Assembly (NCBI RefSeq): GCF_044003965.1
Contig: NZ_JBAWKC010000002.1
Span: 603,717 to 667,716 of the forward strand
Length of the DNA: 64,000 nucleotides
From: Yeosuana aquiaggeris
GTDB taxonomy: Bacteria; Bacteroidota; Bacteroidia; Flavobacteriales; Flavobacteriaceae
Direction of reading: 5' to 3'
Shown: positions 7,287 to 17,456 of the stretch, piece after piece
Layout of the letters: each line of letters begins with the position of its first letter
How positions within the stretch are numbered: position 1 is the stretch's first letter
Notes under the pieces: model-generated
What the model saw: the letters and a program-made list of their open reading frames with translations, nothing else
Told to the model about the DNA's origin: nothing
Database searches by the model: none
Position numbers and translations under genes: made by a program

Positions 7287-10200
7287 TTAGTTTCGGTTTT
7301 CGTATGCAGGTCTTGCAGGTTTTTTAAATATTTTTTGACTATTAAGTAATTTTAAAATTTCATTAATCCCAGCCTCAAGTTGGACATCATTTCCATTTGC
7401 CAGTTTTTGAAAATCTTCTATTACTTCTATATCTGGGTCTACACCATGGCCTTCCTTAAACCATTCACCATTCGGATCATACATTCTAAAAGTTGGTATA
7501 GTTATACGGCCGTTATCAACTAAATTAGGTGCGCCAGAAATACCAATTAAGCCACCCCAAGTGCGCGTTCCGATGAGTGGACCTAAACCTCTTTTTCTAA
7601 AATAATCAGGAAAAGCATCACCTCCAGAACCACTAAACCCATTAATAAGCATAACTTTTGGACCAAAGCTGCCCGATGGCGGCCAAGCCCAATCTTTTCC
7701 ATCTCTTACTGCCCAGTAAGCTAAAGGATCTCTGTCCAATAACTCAATAAACCTATCAGGAATTTGTCCTCCACTATTGAATCTTTCATCTATAATCAAA
7801 CCTTCTTTGTTCATCTGTGCATAAAATTGTCTAATCAATTCATTTTGACCATCAATTCCTGTGCTGCGCACATAAACATATCCTATCTTACCATTTGTTG
7901 CTTCATCTACTCTTTTTCTATTGTTCTCTATCCAGCCTAAATGGCGCAACCTTGTTTCTGAAGACATTGTTTTTACAATAATTTTTTTTGAATTAATTAT
8001 TGATGGTGTATTATTAACGGTTAACTGTACGGTTGTTTCTGCTAATCCTTGAAACGCCGATGAAAAAGGTTTAGCAGGGTCAACTATGAGTCCATTTACA
8101 GCTAAAATATAATCTCCTTCTTTTAAGTCAATACCTGGTTTGGACAGTGGGGAGCGCTCTTCAACATCCCAAGGTGCTCCAGAAATAATTTTTTTGATTT
8201 TATAGTGACCATTTTCTAAACTAATATCAGCCCCTAAATAACCAACATTCATCGTTGGCCCGGACGCTATATCACCACCACCATTGTAGGTGTGAGAGGC
8301 ATTTAATTCGGCAATTAAATCACCAATAATAATGTTTACATCATTTCGAGAGTTAGCTTGGTCCACTAAATTGCCATAACGTGTTTTCATAGTATTCCAG
8401 TCTACTCCATGCATGCCAGGATCATAGAAGTAATCTCTTTCAAAACGCCAAACATCATTAAAAATTTGCTTCCATTCTTCTTTGGGAACAATAGTCATTA
8501 CCATTTTATCAGTAGGAACGGTTTTGTCTATTTTTTGATCTGCTTTAATCTCTATAACAGCAAGTTTTTTTCCTTGTAACACTAATACTTTTTTACCATT
8601 GGCTGAGACTTTATAATTAGAAACTTTGTTTATGATTGTTTTAACTTCCCGTTCCTTAAAATCATAATAATCTAATTTAGGTGATTCCTCCTCACTTGCT
8701 CCGGAATTTGGAAACCTTGTAAATAATAACTTGCCTTCAACCGCATGTAAATTGTTTAAATTTCCGGCTGGTATGTCTAACATTTCTATACGGTTTTCAA
8801 ACCCGTTAATGTCAATAACTGTTTTAACTATTTCTTTTTTAGCTTCTTTGTCAGAACCTTTTTTCTTTTCATCAGCATCTTTCTCTTTTTCATCTTCTTT
8901 TGTTGAATCCTCTATAGCATCATTTTTAACTTCTAATAAAGACTTTTCTTTTGCACTTAATGTAGCAACTGCAATAGTAGTTGAATTTGGATAAATGAAC
9001 GTATTATCTAAATCTGAATAAACGGGGTTAAATGTTCTGCTCGTTCCAAAGAACAGATATTTACCATCAACACTAAAAGTAGGATCATAATCACTATAAT
9101 AACCCGAAGTAAGTTGAGTGGTTTTTTTATTCTGAACATCATAAAGAAAAATGGCTGTTTTAGAACGATTATCTGTACTCCTGGAATAAACAGCCCAATT
9201 ACTGTCTGTAGACCAACTAACTTTGAAGTTTTGTAAATTTCCTTGAAACATGTAATTTCCTTTATCAACTTTAATGACATCTCCAGTATTTACATCAATA
9301 CAATGTATATCCATAGCTTGATTCACATACATGATTTTTTTGCTGTTTGGAGACCAAAAAATGGAATAATTAAACCCGCTTTTAAAATCGGTAATAGTTT
9401 TTGGTTTTTGAACCCCTTTGACATCATACAAATTCAATTGGTATTCTCCATTAGAGTCACACCAATAAGCTAAATATTTTCCGTCTGGAGACCAAGCTGG
9501 CTCTCTTTCGGCAGATCCAGATGAAGCTGTTAAATTAGACACAAATCCTTCGGCTGCAGGTAAATCAAATAAGTCACCTCTTGCTTCAACAATAACTCTA
9601 TTTCCATCAGGGGAAATCGTTGCGCCTTGAATGAATTCGGCAACATTTTTTTGTTGTGGAAGAAGGTTTTTTTGATCTGAAATTATTTCAACATTAACTT
9701 CTTTAGTTTTTTCAGTTTCTAAATTGAATAGATATAATTTTCCGCCAGCTTCAAAAATAATATCTGAAGAACAGCTTTCAGGATATGTAATATCAAAATC
9801 AACAAAATGTGTTAATTGACTATTTGTATTGTTTTCATTATCATGTTTCCAAATATTATTTCTTTTCTCAGGTCCGTTATCCGACATATAATATATATTG
9901 TTTCCAACCCACATTGGTAACTCATCATTGGCTATATTATTGGTAATATTTTGGCATTCAAAAGTTTTAAGATCAAAAACCGTAATATCCGGAGCTGTCC
10001 CACCACGATACCGTTTCCAATTTCTTTGTACTCTCGATCTGTCTGTATAGGCTATTTTTTGTCCATCAGCTGAAAATGAAGCATATTCTCCATAAGGAAC
10101 TGGTAATTTAGTAAGGGTGCCTTCCGCTATAGAAATTGTATAAAATTGGCTATAACGTTGGCGTCCGCTTTCTCTTGAAGAGGCGAATAAAACAGACTTA

Positions 10201-10556
10201 CCATCTGGTGACCATCCTAAAACACGATCAGGCATGCCATGATAGGTCAGTCTTTTCGGGATGCCTCCATTTATGTCAATGACATATACATCATCATTGC
10301 CTTCATAATTGGCTGTGTATGCTATCATTTTTCCATCAGGAGAAAACCTTGGAAAACTTTCAGCACCTTCCGGGGAGCTTAACCGATTCGCGATGCCTCC
10401 AGATTTAGGCATAATCCAGACATCATCTCCGTATACAAAAGTAATATGTGTGTCTGAAACATCCGGATATTGCATTAATTTTCCACTTATTTGAGCAGTC
10501 ATTAATCCAAAAAATAACATAATAATTAAAAAAGATAATTTTTTCATAAGATCCAT
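7287..10556 (-). CDS. Tricorn-like S41 family serine protease
   Basis: The 1089-residue protein begins with a signal peptide (MKKLSFLIIMLFFGLMTAQ; the ATG at 10547 is an alternative start). Two beta-propeller regions of WD40/TolB-like blades (repeated SPDGK motifs) occupy roughly residues 30-520. A very charged Lys/Glu linker lies near 545-575, then the tricorn C1, PDZ and C2 catalytic regions follow. The nucleophile is probably Ser977 in GFSGSGGDAF, by analogy with tricorn Ser965, and GTRTWGG follows as in the family. It probably degrades peptides in the periplasm. It is a single-gene unit with a shared terminator. Confidence 0.93.
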   Translation of the reverse strand: MDLMKKLSFLIIMLFFGLMTAQISGKLMQYPDVSDTHITFVYGDDVWIMPKSGGIANRLSSPEGAESFPRFSPDGKMIAYTANYEGNDDVYVIDINGGIPKRLTYHGMPDRVLGWSPDGKSVLFASSRESGRQRYSQFYTISIAEGTLTKLPVPYGEYASFSADGQKIAYTDRSRVQRNWKRYRGGTAPDITVFDLKTFECQNITNNIANDELPMWVGNNIYYMSDNGPEKRNNIWKHDNENNTNSQLTHFVDFDITYPESCSSDIIFEAGGKLYLFNLETEKTKEVNVEIISDQKNLLPQQKNVAEFIQGATISPDGNRVIVEARGDLFDLPAAEGFVSNLTASSGSAEREPAWSPDGKYLAYWCDSNGEYQLNLYDVKGVQKPKTITDFKSGFNYSIFWSPNSKKIMYVNQAMDIHCIDVNTGDVIKVDKGNYMFQGNLQNFKVSWSTDSNWAVYSRSTDNRSKTAIFLYDVQNKKTTQLTSGYYSDYDPTFSVDGKYLFFGTSRTFNPVYSDLDNTFIYPNSTTIAVATLSAKEKSLLEVKNDAIEDSTKEDEKEKDADEKKKGSDKEAKKEIVKTVIDINGFENRIEMLDIPAGNLNNLHAVEGKLLFTRFPNSGASEEESPKLDYYDFKEREVKTIINKVSNYKVSANGKKVLVLQGKKLAVIEIKADQKIDKTVPTDKMVMTIVPKEEWKQIFNDVWRFERDYFYDPGMHGVDWNTMKTRYGNLVDQANSRNDVNIIIGDLIAELNASHTYNGGGDIASGPTMNVGYLGADISLENGHYKIKKIISGAPWDVEERSPLSKPGIDLKEGDYILAVNGLIVDPAKPFSSAFQGLAETTVQLTVNNTPSIINSKKIIVKTMSSETRLRHLGWIENNRKRVDEATNGKIGYVYVRSTGIDGQNELIRQFYAQMNKEGLIIDERFNSGGQIPDRFIELLDRDPLAYWAVRDGKDWAWPPSGSFGPKVMLINGFSGSGGDAFPDYFRKRGLGPLIGTRTWGGLIGISGAPNLVDNGRITIPTFRMYDPNGEWFKEGHGVDPDIEVIEDFQKLANGNDVQLEAGINEILKLLNSQKIFKKPARPAYENRN

Positions 10557-10693
10557 TGTGATATATAAAAGTTAGTTTAACAAGTTACTATTATTCTTTA
10601 AAATAATTTTATTTTGAAAAATAAAAGTTTTCTTGATCAAGTTATATCTTAATAAATCAATACGCTTTTTTTTAGTTACAAATCTATATGCAC

Positions 10694-10701
10694 TATATTT
10701 G
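10694..10701 (+). promoter_or_regulatory. -7 promoter box of era
   Basis: TATATTTG is an exact TAnnTTTG match, 19 nt before the era start codon, in the 164-bp gap divergent from the S41 protease. Confidence 0.55.
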
Positions 10702-10720
10702 CCTTTAATTTAAGATTAGA

Positions 10721-11599
10721 ATGCATAAAGCAGGTTTTGTAAATATTATTGGAAATCCAAATGTTGGTAAGTCTACGCTTATGAATGCGTTTGTAGGTGA
10801 GAAATTATCTATCATCACATCCAAAGCACAAACCACTAGGCATCGTATTTTAGGCATTGTAAATGGTGAAGACTTTCAAGTGGTATTATCAGATACACCA
10901 GGCATTATAAAACCAGCTTATGAACTTCAAGAGTCTATGATGGGTTTTGTTAAATCTGCCTTTGAAGATGCTGATGTATTATTATATATGGTTGAAATTG
11001 GCGAGCAAGAATTGAAAGATGAAGCTTTTTTCAATAAAATTACCAATTCAAAAATTCCAGTACTTTTATTATTAAATAAAATTGATAAATCAAATCAGGA
11101 GCAGCTTGAAACACAAGTGCAACTGTGGTCTGAAAAAGTACCAAATGCTGAAATTTTTCCCATTTCTGCATTAGAAGGTTTTAATATAAAGGAAGTGTTC
11201 AATAGAATTATTGAATTACTTCCAGAGTCTCCCGCCTTTTATCCTAAAGATCAATTAACTGATAAACCGGAGCGTTTTTTTATTAATGAAACCATTCGTG
11301 AAAAAATCCTAATGCATTATAAAAAGGAAATTCCGTATGCTGTGGAGGTAGATACTGAAGAATTTTTTGAAGAAGAAAACATCATTAGAGTGCGTTCAGT
11401 CATTATGGTGGAGCGTGAAACTCAAAAAGGAATCATTATTGGGCATAAAGGGACTGCCTTAAAACGGGTAGGTGTAGAGGCAAGAAAAGACCTGGAAAAA
11501 TTCTTTGGAAAACAAATACATATTGAATTATATGTTAAAGTAAATAAGAATTGGCGCTCTAATGTGAATCAGTTAAAACGGTTTGGTTACAATAATTAA
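10721..11599 (+). CDS. era: GTPase Era
   Basis: This 292-residue GTPase has the G1 loop GNPNVGKST (residues 11-19), the G3 motif DTPG, the G4 motif NKID, and a C-terminal KH domain with GHKGTALKRVGVEARKDLEKFFGKQIHIELYVKV. Era binds the 3' end of 16S rRNA through the KH domain and helps assemble the small ribosomal subunit. Length is normal. It converges on a small membrane-protein gene with which it overlaps by 4 bp, and the related GTPase Der lies just beyond. Confidence 0.97.
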   Translation: MHKAGFVNIIGNPNVGKSTLMNAFVGEKLSIITSKAQTTRHRILGIVNGEDFQVVLSDTPGIIKPAYELQESMMGFVKSAFEDADVLLYMVEIGEQELKDEAFFNKITNSKIPVLLLLNKIDKSNQEQLETQVQLWSEKVPNAEIFPISALEGFNIKEVFNRIIELLPESPAFYPKDQLTDKPERFFINETIREKILMHYKKEIPYAVEVDTEEFFEEENIIRVRSVIMVERETQKGIIIGHKGTALKRVGVEARKDLEKFFGKQIHIELYVKVNKNWRSNVNQLKRFGYNN

Positions 11600-12096
11600 G
11601 AAAAAGGTTTTAATACCTTATTCATAAATTCCTGCAATTCTAACATTTCGTTTTTACTTGAGGCTTTTCCAATACTTCCTGCAAAGTATAGTGCAAACCA
11701 AACAATAACCATAAAAAGCATGAGGCTAACCTGTAAAGCATAGCTCGACTTTAAGGCCCAATTAGTATAAGCCCATATACTAAAGGCTATAAATAAGCCT
11801 GCTACCATAAAATGGAGAAACATAAAAAAAGTCCAAACAGTTGGGTTGGGGCCATATAATCCATGAAGTAAGCTCGATTTTTCATCTACTTCATTAATTT
11901 CAAGATGAAGTTGTGGCGACCAAAAGTGCTGTTTTTGTTTCGGGAATTTTATAAAAACATGGTCATCAATGCGATTTACAATATACTCTTTTTGTGATGT
12001 TTTGGCTATTTCAAAATCTTTTAAAACAACTTCATTATGATAGGGTAATTCTATTTTAAAACGCGGGCGTAAGACGATGGCATTGGTAGTTGACAT
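11596..12096 (-). CDS. Uncharacterised two-helix membrane protein between era and der
   Basis: I do not recognise the family. The 166-residue protein has a soluble N-terminal half predicted to be beta-rich (FKIELPYHNEVVLKDFE, VFIKFPKQKQHFWSP) and two transmembrane helices at about residues 88-112 and 118-142, then a short charged tail. The upstream region is shared with der, which is divergent, and its stop overlaps the era stop. Its position between two ribosome-assembly GTPases may be conserved synteny, which would need comparison with relatives. No catalytic motif is visible. Confidence 0.75.
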   Translation of the reverse strand: MSTTNAIVLRPRFKIELPYHNEVVLKDFEIAKTSQKEYIVNRIDDHVFIKFPKQKQHFWSPQLHLEINEVDEKSSLLHGLYGPNPTVWTFFMFLHFMVAGLFIAFSIWAYTNWALKSSYALQVSLMLFMVIVWFALYFAGSIGKASSKNEMLELQEFMNKVLKPFS

Positions 12097-12148
12097 GTTG
12101 TTTTGTTTTAAGGAGATTAAAATACTATTTTTTTCAAAGAGTAAACAC

Positions 12149-12156
12149 TACCTTTG
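12149..12156 (+). promoter_or_regulatory. -7 promoter box of der
   Basis: TACCTTTG is an exact TAnnTTTG match, 17 nt before the der ATG at 12174. The box lies inside the longer open frame that begins at 12090, which supports the later start. Confidence 0.55.
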
Positions 12157-12173
12157 CACACAATTTAAAGATT

Positions 12174-13478
12174 ATGAGTAATATAGTAGCTATAGTAGGA
12201 AGGCCAAATGTAGGAAAATCAACGTTTTTTAATCGTTTGATTCAAAGAAGAGAAGCCATTGTTGATGCCGTTAGCGGTGTTACCAGAGACCGTCATTATG
12301 GGAAATGTGATTGGAATGGTAAAGAGTTTTCTGTAATTGATACCGGTGGCTATGTTAAAGGAAGTGATGATGTTTTTGAAGCTGAAATTGATAAGCAGGT
12401 AGAATTGGCCATTGATGAAGCAGATGCTATTCTATTTATGGTTGATGTTGAATCTGGCGTAACTGGAATGGATGAAGATGTTGCCAATTTATTGCGAAAA
12501 GTAAACAAACCGGTATTTTTGGTTGTAAATAAGGTTGATAATGCTAAGCGTGAGGAAGATGCTGTAGAATTTTACTCACTTGGTCTAGGTGAATATTATA
12601 CTATTGCCAGTATTAATGGCAGTGGAACAGGCGATCTATTGGACGCTTTGGTGAAAGCACTACCTGAAAAGGAAACAGTTGTTGAAGAAACCTTACCTCG
12701 TTTTGCAGTGGTTGGTCGTCCAAACGCAGGGAAATCATCTTTTATTAATGCCTTAATGGGTGAAGATCGATATATCGTAACAGATGTTGCGGGTACGACG
12801 CGTGATTCTATTGATACTAAATACAGTAGTTTTGGTTTTGAATTTAACCTGGTAGATACTGCTGGGATAAGACGAAAAGCGAAAGTTAAGGAAGATCTGG
12901 AATTTTATTCAGTCATGCGAAGTGTTCGTGCTATTGAACATTGTGACGTATGTTTAATTGTAATGGATGCAAGCCGAGGCTTTGACGGACAAGTTCAAAA
13001 TATATTTTGGTTAGCTGAACGTAACAGAAAAGGGATTGTCATTTTGGTGAATAAATGGGATTTGGTTGAGAAGGATACAAAAACAACCAAAGAGTATGAA
13101 AAAGCCATAAGAAAGGAACTTGAACCCTTTACAGATGTGCCTATTATATTTATTTCAGCTTTAACCAAACAGCGTATATATAAGGCTATTGAAACGGCTG
13201 TTGAGGTTTATAAAAACAGAACAAAAAAGATAAAGACTAGTAAGTTGAATGAAATCTTACTACCCATTATTGAAAATTATCCACCACCGGCATACAAAGC
13301 AAAATATGTTAAGATTAAGTATATAATGCAATTGCCAACACCACAACCGCAGTTTGCATTCTTTTGTAATTTGCCTCAATATGTAAAAGACGCTTATAAA
13401 CGTTTTCTGGAAAATAAGTTAAGAGAACATTTTGATTTTCATGGGGTGCCTATAAGTGTGTATATGAGAAAGAAATAG
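12174..13478 (+). CDS. der: GTPase Der (EngA), double GTPase
   Basis: The start at 12174 gives MSNIVAIVGRPNVGKST, the family's usual N-terminus; a longer frame from 12090 would put unrelated residues in front and read through the promoter box. Two G domains are visible, with GRPNVGKST and DTGG in the first and GRPNAGKSS and DTAG in the second. A KH-like C-terminal domain ends in FHGVPISVYMRKK. Der acts in 50S ribosomal subunit maturation. At 434 residues it is of standard length. Confidence 0.96.
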   Translation: MSNIVAIVGRPNVGKSTFFNRLIQRREAIVDAVSGVTRDRHYGKCDWNGKEFSVIDTGGYVKGSDDVFEAEIDKQVELAIDEADAILFMVDVESGVTGMDEDVANLLRKVNKPVFLVVNKVDNAKREEDAVEFYSLGLGEYYTIASINGSGTGDLLDALVKALPEKETVVEETLPRFAVVGRPNAGKSSFINALMGEDRYIVTDVAGTTRDSIDTKYSSFGFEFNLVDTAGIRRKAKVKEDLEFYSVMRSVRAIEHCDVCLIVMDASRGFDGQVQNIFWLAERNRKGIVILVNKWDLVEKDTKTTKEYEKAIRKELEPFTDVPIIFISALTKQRIYKAIETAVEVYKNRTKKIKTSKLNEILLPIIENYPPPAYKAKYVKIKYIMQLPTPQPQFAFFCNLPQYVKDAYKRFLENKLREHFDFHGVPISVYMRKK

Positions 13479-13635
13479 TTTATTTGATATTTTTAAGAGC
13501 ATGTTTTTGTTTTTAAATATAAATCTGGTATTTTTTTCGTTATAAATGTTAATGTTTTCATAAAACAAGTAGTCTCATTTAAACCTTTTAAAATCTAAAA
13601 GGTCAAACTTTTTAAGTTAAGACGACTATCACCAA

Positions 13636-16422
13636 ATGGGAAAGTATTTTTATAGATTTATATTGTTATTGTTTTTTACAAACTCATTTGCTCAATCTAA
13701 ACCCTTTAAAATTTCAGGAACTTTAATTTCCGATGAAGATAAAATACCTTTAGAATCTGCAACTATATATCTTCAACAAGTTAATGATAGTACTTTAATT
13801 ACTTATACCATTTCAGACAAGGATGGAGAATTTATATTAGAAAATAAAACACCATATAAAAAGGCGAATCTTTATGTTTCTTATATTGGATATCAAACCT
13901 ATTTTAAAACCATTAGTTTAGATACAGAAACATTAGATTTAGGGAATATCCTTCTTAAAACAAGTACAAGTACATTAGAAGAAATTATAATAACATCCGT
14001 TGCACCGATTACCATAAAAAGGGACACGTTGGAATTTAATGTTAATTCTTTTAAAACTAAAAAAGATGCTAACGTTGAAGATTTATTAAAAGAGCTTCCA
14101 GGGGTTGAAATTAGTGAAGAGGGAACCATTACAGTTAATGGAAAAGAAGTTAATAAGATATTGGTAAACGGAAAACCATTTTTTGGTAGAGATCCCACCA
14201 TTACAACTAGAAATTTAACCAAAGATATTGTTGAAAAAATCCAGGTTTTAGATACTAAAACAAAAGATCAAGCTTTTACTGGTGAAGAAGTAGATGGTGA
14301 AAATAAAACGATAAACCTAGTAATTAAGAAAGAAAATAATAAAGGTGTTTTTGGTCGTGTGGCAGCAGGTGCAGGTACAGATAATCATTATGAATATGCG
14401 GGTATGTTTAATTATTTTGATAATGATCGACGCATTAGTTTTTTAGCAGGTGGTAATGATATTAATTCACCAGGTTTTAGTTTTGGTGAAATTCGTAAAA
14501 TGTTTGGTGGAGGTAACAATATTCGTTTTAACGGCAATGGCTCTTTTAATATAGACGGTCGCTCGTTTGGTGGCGGACAAGGAATTACTGAATCCCAAAA
14601 CTATGGTACAAACTATGCGGATAAGTTTGGCGAAAAATTTGATGTTGCTGCAAATTATTTTTATTCAGGAAGTAACTCAGAGAATAAAAGCACGAGTAAT
14701 AGAGAGAATATTTTAGCAGATTCTAGATATTTTACAACAGCTAATTCTAATAGCTTTAATGACAGTAATAATCATAGTGCAAATTTTGAGTTTGATATAA
14801 AAGTTGATTCTACTTTATTAATAAATATAGAGCCTTCCTTTAGGTATTCAAAAAGTAACACCGTTTTTTCGGAAGATGAAACGTCGTCAGATGAATTAAA
14901 CGCACTAATAAATCAATCTACATTAGCTTCAAATGTTGAAACATTTGGTAAAAATTTCAACAATGATATCGATATAACAAAACGATTTGGTTCAAATGGC
15001 GCATTCGTGAGATTTAGTATAGAAAATGAAATAAATGTTAGAGAAAGTGATGATTACTTAAACTCTGAAACCAATATTTTTGGAGATAATCCTGAAGATA
15101 TTATTAGAGATCAATATACCGATGGTGAAAATAAGGTTAATAGATTTAATTCAAGAGTAACATATAGAATACCATTAATTAGGAAAGAGTTCTTTTTGGA
15201 GTTGCAATATGATTATGATAGAAACAAACAAGAAGATAGAAAAAATACATTTGATAAGGATCAAATCACAAATGAGTATTCTGTTTTTAATACTGAATTG
15301 AGTACTGATTTTCAGTATATCAATCAAAGGAGTACACCTTCCTTTGAATTTGAATATAGAAAGAAAGATTGGTCAGCTAGTTTTGAAACATCTTATGTAT
15401 TTAGAACTTTAGAAAATAATGATATTCTTAGACCAGAATTTAGTTTAAAGCGTGATTTTGAAGCAATTGAATTAAGATCTAGATTTCGTTATAGGTTTAG
15501 TCCTAAATCCTCATTTAGGTTTGGTTATAGTTTAAATAATAACCCTCCCCAACTATCCAATTTACAATCATTCAGAAATGTTTCAAATCCACTAAATACG
15601 GTTGTCGGTAATCCTAATTTGGAACCGGAGAATAGTCACCGTGTTTATATGCGTTTTAATGCTTTCGATTTTCAAAAAGGATCCGGGTTTTATGGGTATG
15701 TAAGTGCGAATTTTGACAATAATACCGTTGTTAGAAAAACGATAATTGATGAAAATTTAGTTAGAGAAACGACATTCGCAAATGTAAATGGCGCTTATCA
15801 ATTAAATGGATATTTATCTGTCAATAAGAAAGTGAAAATAGATAGTTTAAGAACGGTTAGTTTTGATGTTGGAATGGGGCCCAATATTAGGAGGTCTGTG
15901 AATTTTAATAATGGGGTGCAATATACAAGTACAAATACTTCAATATCTCCAAGATTAGGACTTCGTGTCGTCTGGAAAGATGTTTTCGAGTTTAATCCAA
16001 GATACAGTTTATCTTTTACTAAAAACACATTTGATATTGAAAACATTGAAAATCAAGAATTTATTAGCCATTCTCTTAATTTAAATTCAGCAACTTTTTT
16101 ACCTAAAGGATTTGAGTGGCGAAACGATATCCAGTTTAATTACAATCCTAATATTGCACCAGGTTTTCAAAAAAGCGCTTGGTTTTGGAATTCAACATTG
16201 GCCTATTCTGTGCTTAAAAACAATGGAAATATAACACTTAAAGTTTACGATTTATTGAACCAAAATACGAATGCAAGACGCGTAGCAACTTCAAATTATA
16301 TTGAAGATTCACAAAGTACTGTTTTAGAACAATATTTTATGTTAAGTTTTAGCTGGAAATTTAATAGTTTAGGAAAGGCAGGAGAAACAGAAAATGATGG
16401 AGAAAGGTTTCATAGACATTAA
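13636..16422 (+). CDS. Outer-membrane beta-barrel protein with carboxypeptidase-regulatory-like domain
   Basis: The 928-residue protein has a signal peptide ending in NSFAQ, an N-terminal carboxypeptidase-D regulatory-like domain (about 25-110), a plug-like segment (LLKELPGVEISEEGTITVNGKEVNKILVNG split around residues 148-180) and a long C-terminal barrel rich in Asn, Ser and aromatic residues. It resembles the TonB-receptor-like outer-membrane beta-barrel family common in Bacteroidota, and lacks the SusC signature segments. It ends in FMLSFSWKFNSLGKA plus a polar tail, so the usual terminal aromatic residue is not at the very end. No partner lipoprotein is adjacent, so the substrate is unknown. 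Confidence 0.85.
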   Translation: MGKYFYRFILLLFFTNSFAQSKPFKISGTLISDEDKIPLESATIYLQQVNDSTLITYTISDKDGEFILENKTPYKKANLYVSYIGYQTYFKTISLDTETLDLGNILLKTSTSTLEEIIITSVAPITIKRDTLEFNVNSFKTKKDANVEDLLKELPGVEISEEGTITVNGKEVNKILVNGKPFFGRDPTITTRNLTKDIVEKIQVLDTKTKDQAFTGEEVDGENKTINLVIKKENNKGVFGRVAAGAGTDNHYEYAGMFNYFDNDRRISFLAGGNDINSPGFSFGEIRKMFGGGNNIRFNGNGSFNIDGRSFGGGQGITESQNYGTNYADKFGEKFDVAANYFYSGSNSENKSTSNRENILADSRYFTTANSNSFNDSNNHSANFEFDIKVDSTLLINIEPSFRYSKSNTVFSEDETSSDELNALINQSTLASNVETFGKNFNNDIDITKRFGSNGAFVRFSIENEINVRESDDYLNSETNIFGDNPEDIIRDQYTDGENKVNRFNSRVTYRIPLIRKEFFLELQYDYDRNKQEDRKNTFDKDQITNEYSVFNTELSTDFQYINQRSTPSFEFEYRKKDWSASFETSYVFRTLENNDILRPEFSLKRDFEAIELRSRFRYRFSPKSSFRFGYSLNNNPPQLSNLQSFRNVSNPLNTVVGNPNLEPENSHRVYMRFNAFDFQKGSGFYGYVSANFDNNTVVRKTIIDENLVRETTFANVNGAYQLNGYLSVNKKVKIDSLRTVSFDVGMGPNIRRSVNFNNGVQYTSTNTSISPRLGLRVVWKDVFEFNPRYSLSFTKNTFDIENIENQEFISHSLNLNSATFLPKGFEWRNDIQFNYNPNIAPGFQKSAWFWNSTLAYSVLKNNGNITLKVYDLLNQNTNARRVATSNYIEDSQSTVLEQYFMLSFSWKFNSLGKAGETENDGERFHRH

Positions 16423-16609
16423 GAATGTTACTACTTTTTTTATTATGAAATCTAATGATTATTAATACCAATAACGTATTCTCCTTTTCCAAGGTCAGGA
16501 ACTTTGCTCATGTATTGAGAAATGATTCATTCTGTATGTTTTCGATTAATTGTTGAGGTTATGTTACGTATTTAGAAATAGCATTTATAAGCTCATATCT
16601 TTTACATTT

Positions 16610-17449
16610 CTACCAGCTGCCACCTGAACCACCACCTGAGAAGCCACCACCACCAAAGCCACCACCAAAGCCACCACCGGAACTTCCGCCGCCAAAACCG
16701 CCGCCTGAGCGTCCTCCGCCTCCAAAGCCACCACGACCTAAATTGCTTAAAATAATGGCGTCCCAAATATCAAACCCTTGATGTCTGTTGCCTCCTTTGC
16801 CACCACCACCGCGTCTGTTTTTTGAAATAGAGATAATAATAATGATGAAAATGACGATTAATATAATAATGAACTGAGAAGGGAAAGGTTGAGACTCCAC
16901 GGGTCTACTGCCTTGATAAGCACCAGTTAAAATATCAAATATAGCATCTACGCCTTTATCTAAACCTTGATAATAGTCACCATTTTTGAATTCAGGAATA
17001 ATAATGTTTCTTGTCAGTTCTCCAACAATTCCGGCAGTTAATCTGTCTTCAACACCATAGCCAGGAGAAATCCAGATTTTTCTGTCGTCTCTGGCTAATA
17101 ATATAAAAACACCATTATCTTCTTTAGCTTGTCCAATACCCCATTTTTGGGCCCATTTTGGACTGAGTAATCCGATATTTTCTCCCTTGGTAGTGCTAAT
17201 TATAACAACCACAATTTGTGTAGAAGTCGTGTCAGAATATTTAATAAGTTTATTTTCTAAAGTAATTTTTTCAGAACTAGATAAGAGATTTATATAATCA
17301 TAAACACTGGTTTGCTCTTTTGGAATAGGTGGAATATCAAATTGGCTAAAAGAAAAGCTGGAAAACAGTATGGCTATTAAAAGAATAGTCTGTTTAATGA
17401 AGCCTTTTAGCCTAATAAGTAAATTCATATTTAAAACGGAATATATCAT
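16610..17449 (-). CDS. TPM domain protein (YgcG family) with Gly-rich tail
   Basis: I use the ATG at 17449, which lies 7 nt after the stop of the upstream TPM gene. The ATG at 17428 gives a cleaner signal peptide (MNLLIRLKGFIKQTILLIAI and onward to SFSQ), and an earlier ATG at 17488 would overlap the previous gene. The TPM domain occupies about residues 40-180 (VYDYINLLSSSEK, PGYGVEDRLTAG). A transmembrane helix (FIIILIVIFIIIIISI) and a Gly/Ser-rich C-terminal tail follow. TPM proteins of this layout commonly follow LemA; their biochemical role is unsettled, with suggestions including membrane-protein quality control and phosphatase activity. Confidence 0.87.
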   Translation of the reverse strand: MIYSVLNMNLLIRLKGFIKQTILLIAILFSSFSFSQFDIPPIPKEQTSVYDYINLLSSSEKITLENKLIKYSDTTSTQIVVVIISTTKGENIGLLSPKWAQKWGIGQAKEDNGVFILLARDDRKIWISPGYGVEDRLTAGIVGELTRNIIIPEFKNGDYYQGLDKGVDAIFDILTGAYQGSRPVESQPFPSQFIIILIVIFIIIIISISKNRRGGGGKGGNRHQGFDIWDAIILSNLGRGGFGGGGRSGGGFGGGSSGGGFGGGFGGGGFSGGGSGGSW

Positions 17450-17456
17450 TTTAGGA

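Noticed and set aside
8731..8994. Long open frame on the strand opposite the S41 protease
   Set aside because: It is antisense to the charged linker of a clearly real gene, has low-complexity Ser/Phe composition and no independent signal.
16430..16609. Minus-strand frame ending MSKVPDLGKGEYVIGINNH, possible gene remnant
   Set aside because: Only 19 codons follow the nearest in-frame stop, and no family could be recognised.
16618..16740. Repeated GCCACCACC-like units suggesting a repeat array
   Set aside because: They are Gly codons of the Gly-rich tail of the TPM protein read on the minus strand, not a CRISPR or independent repeat.
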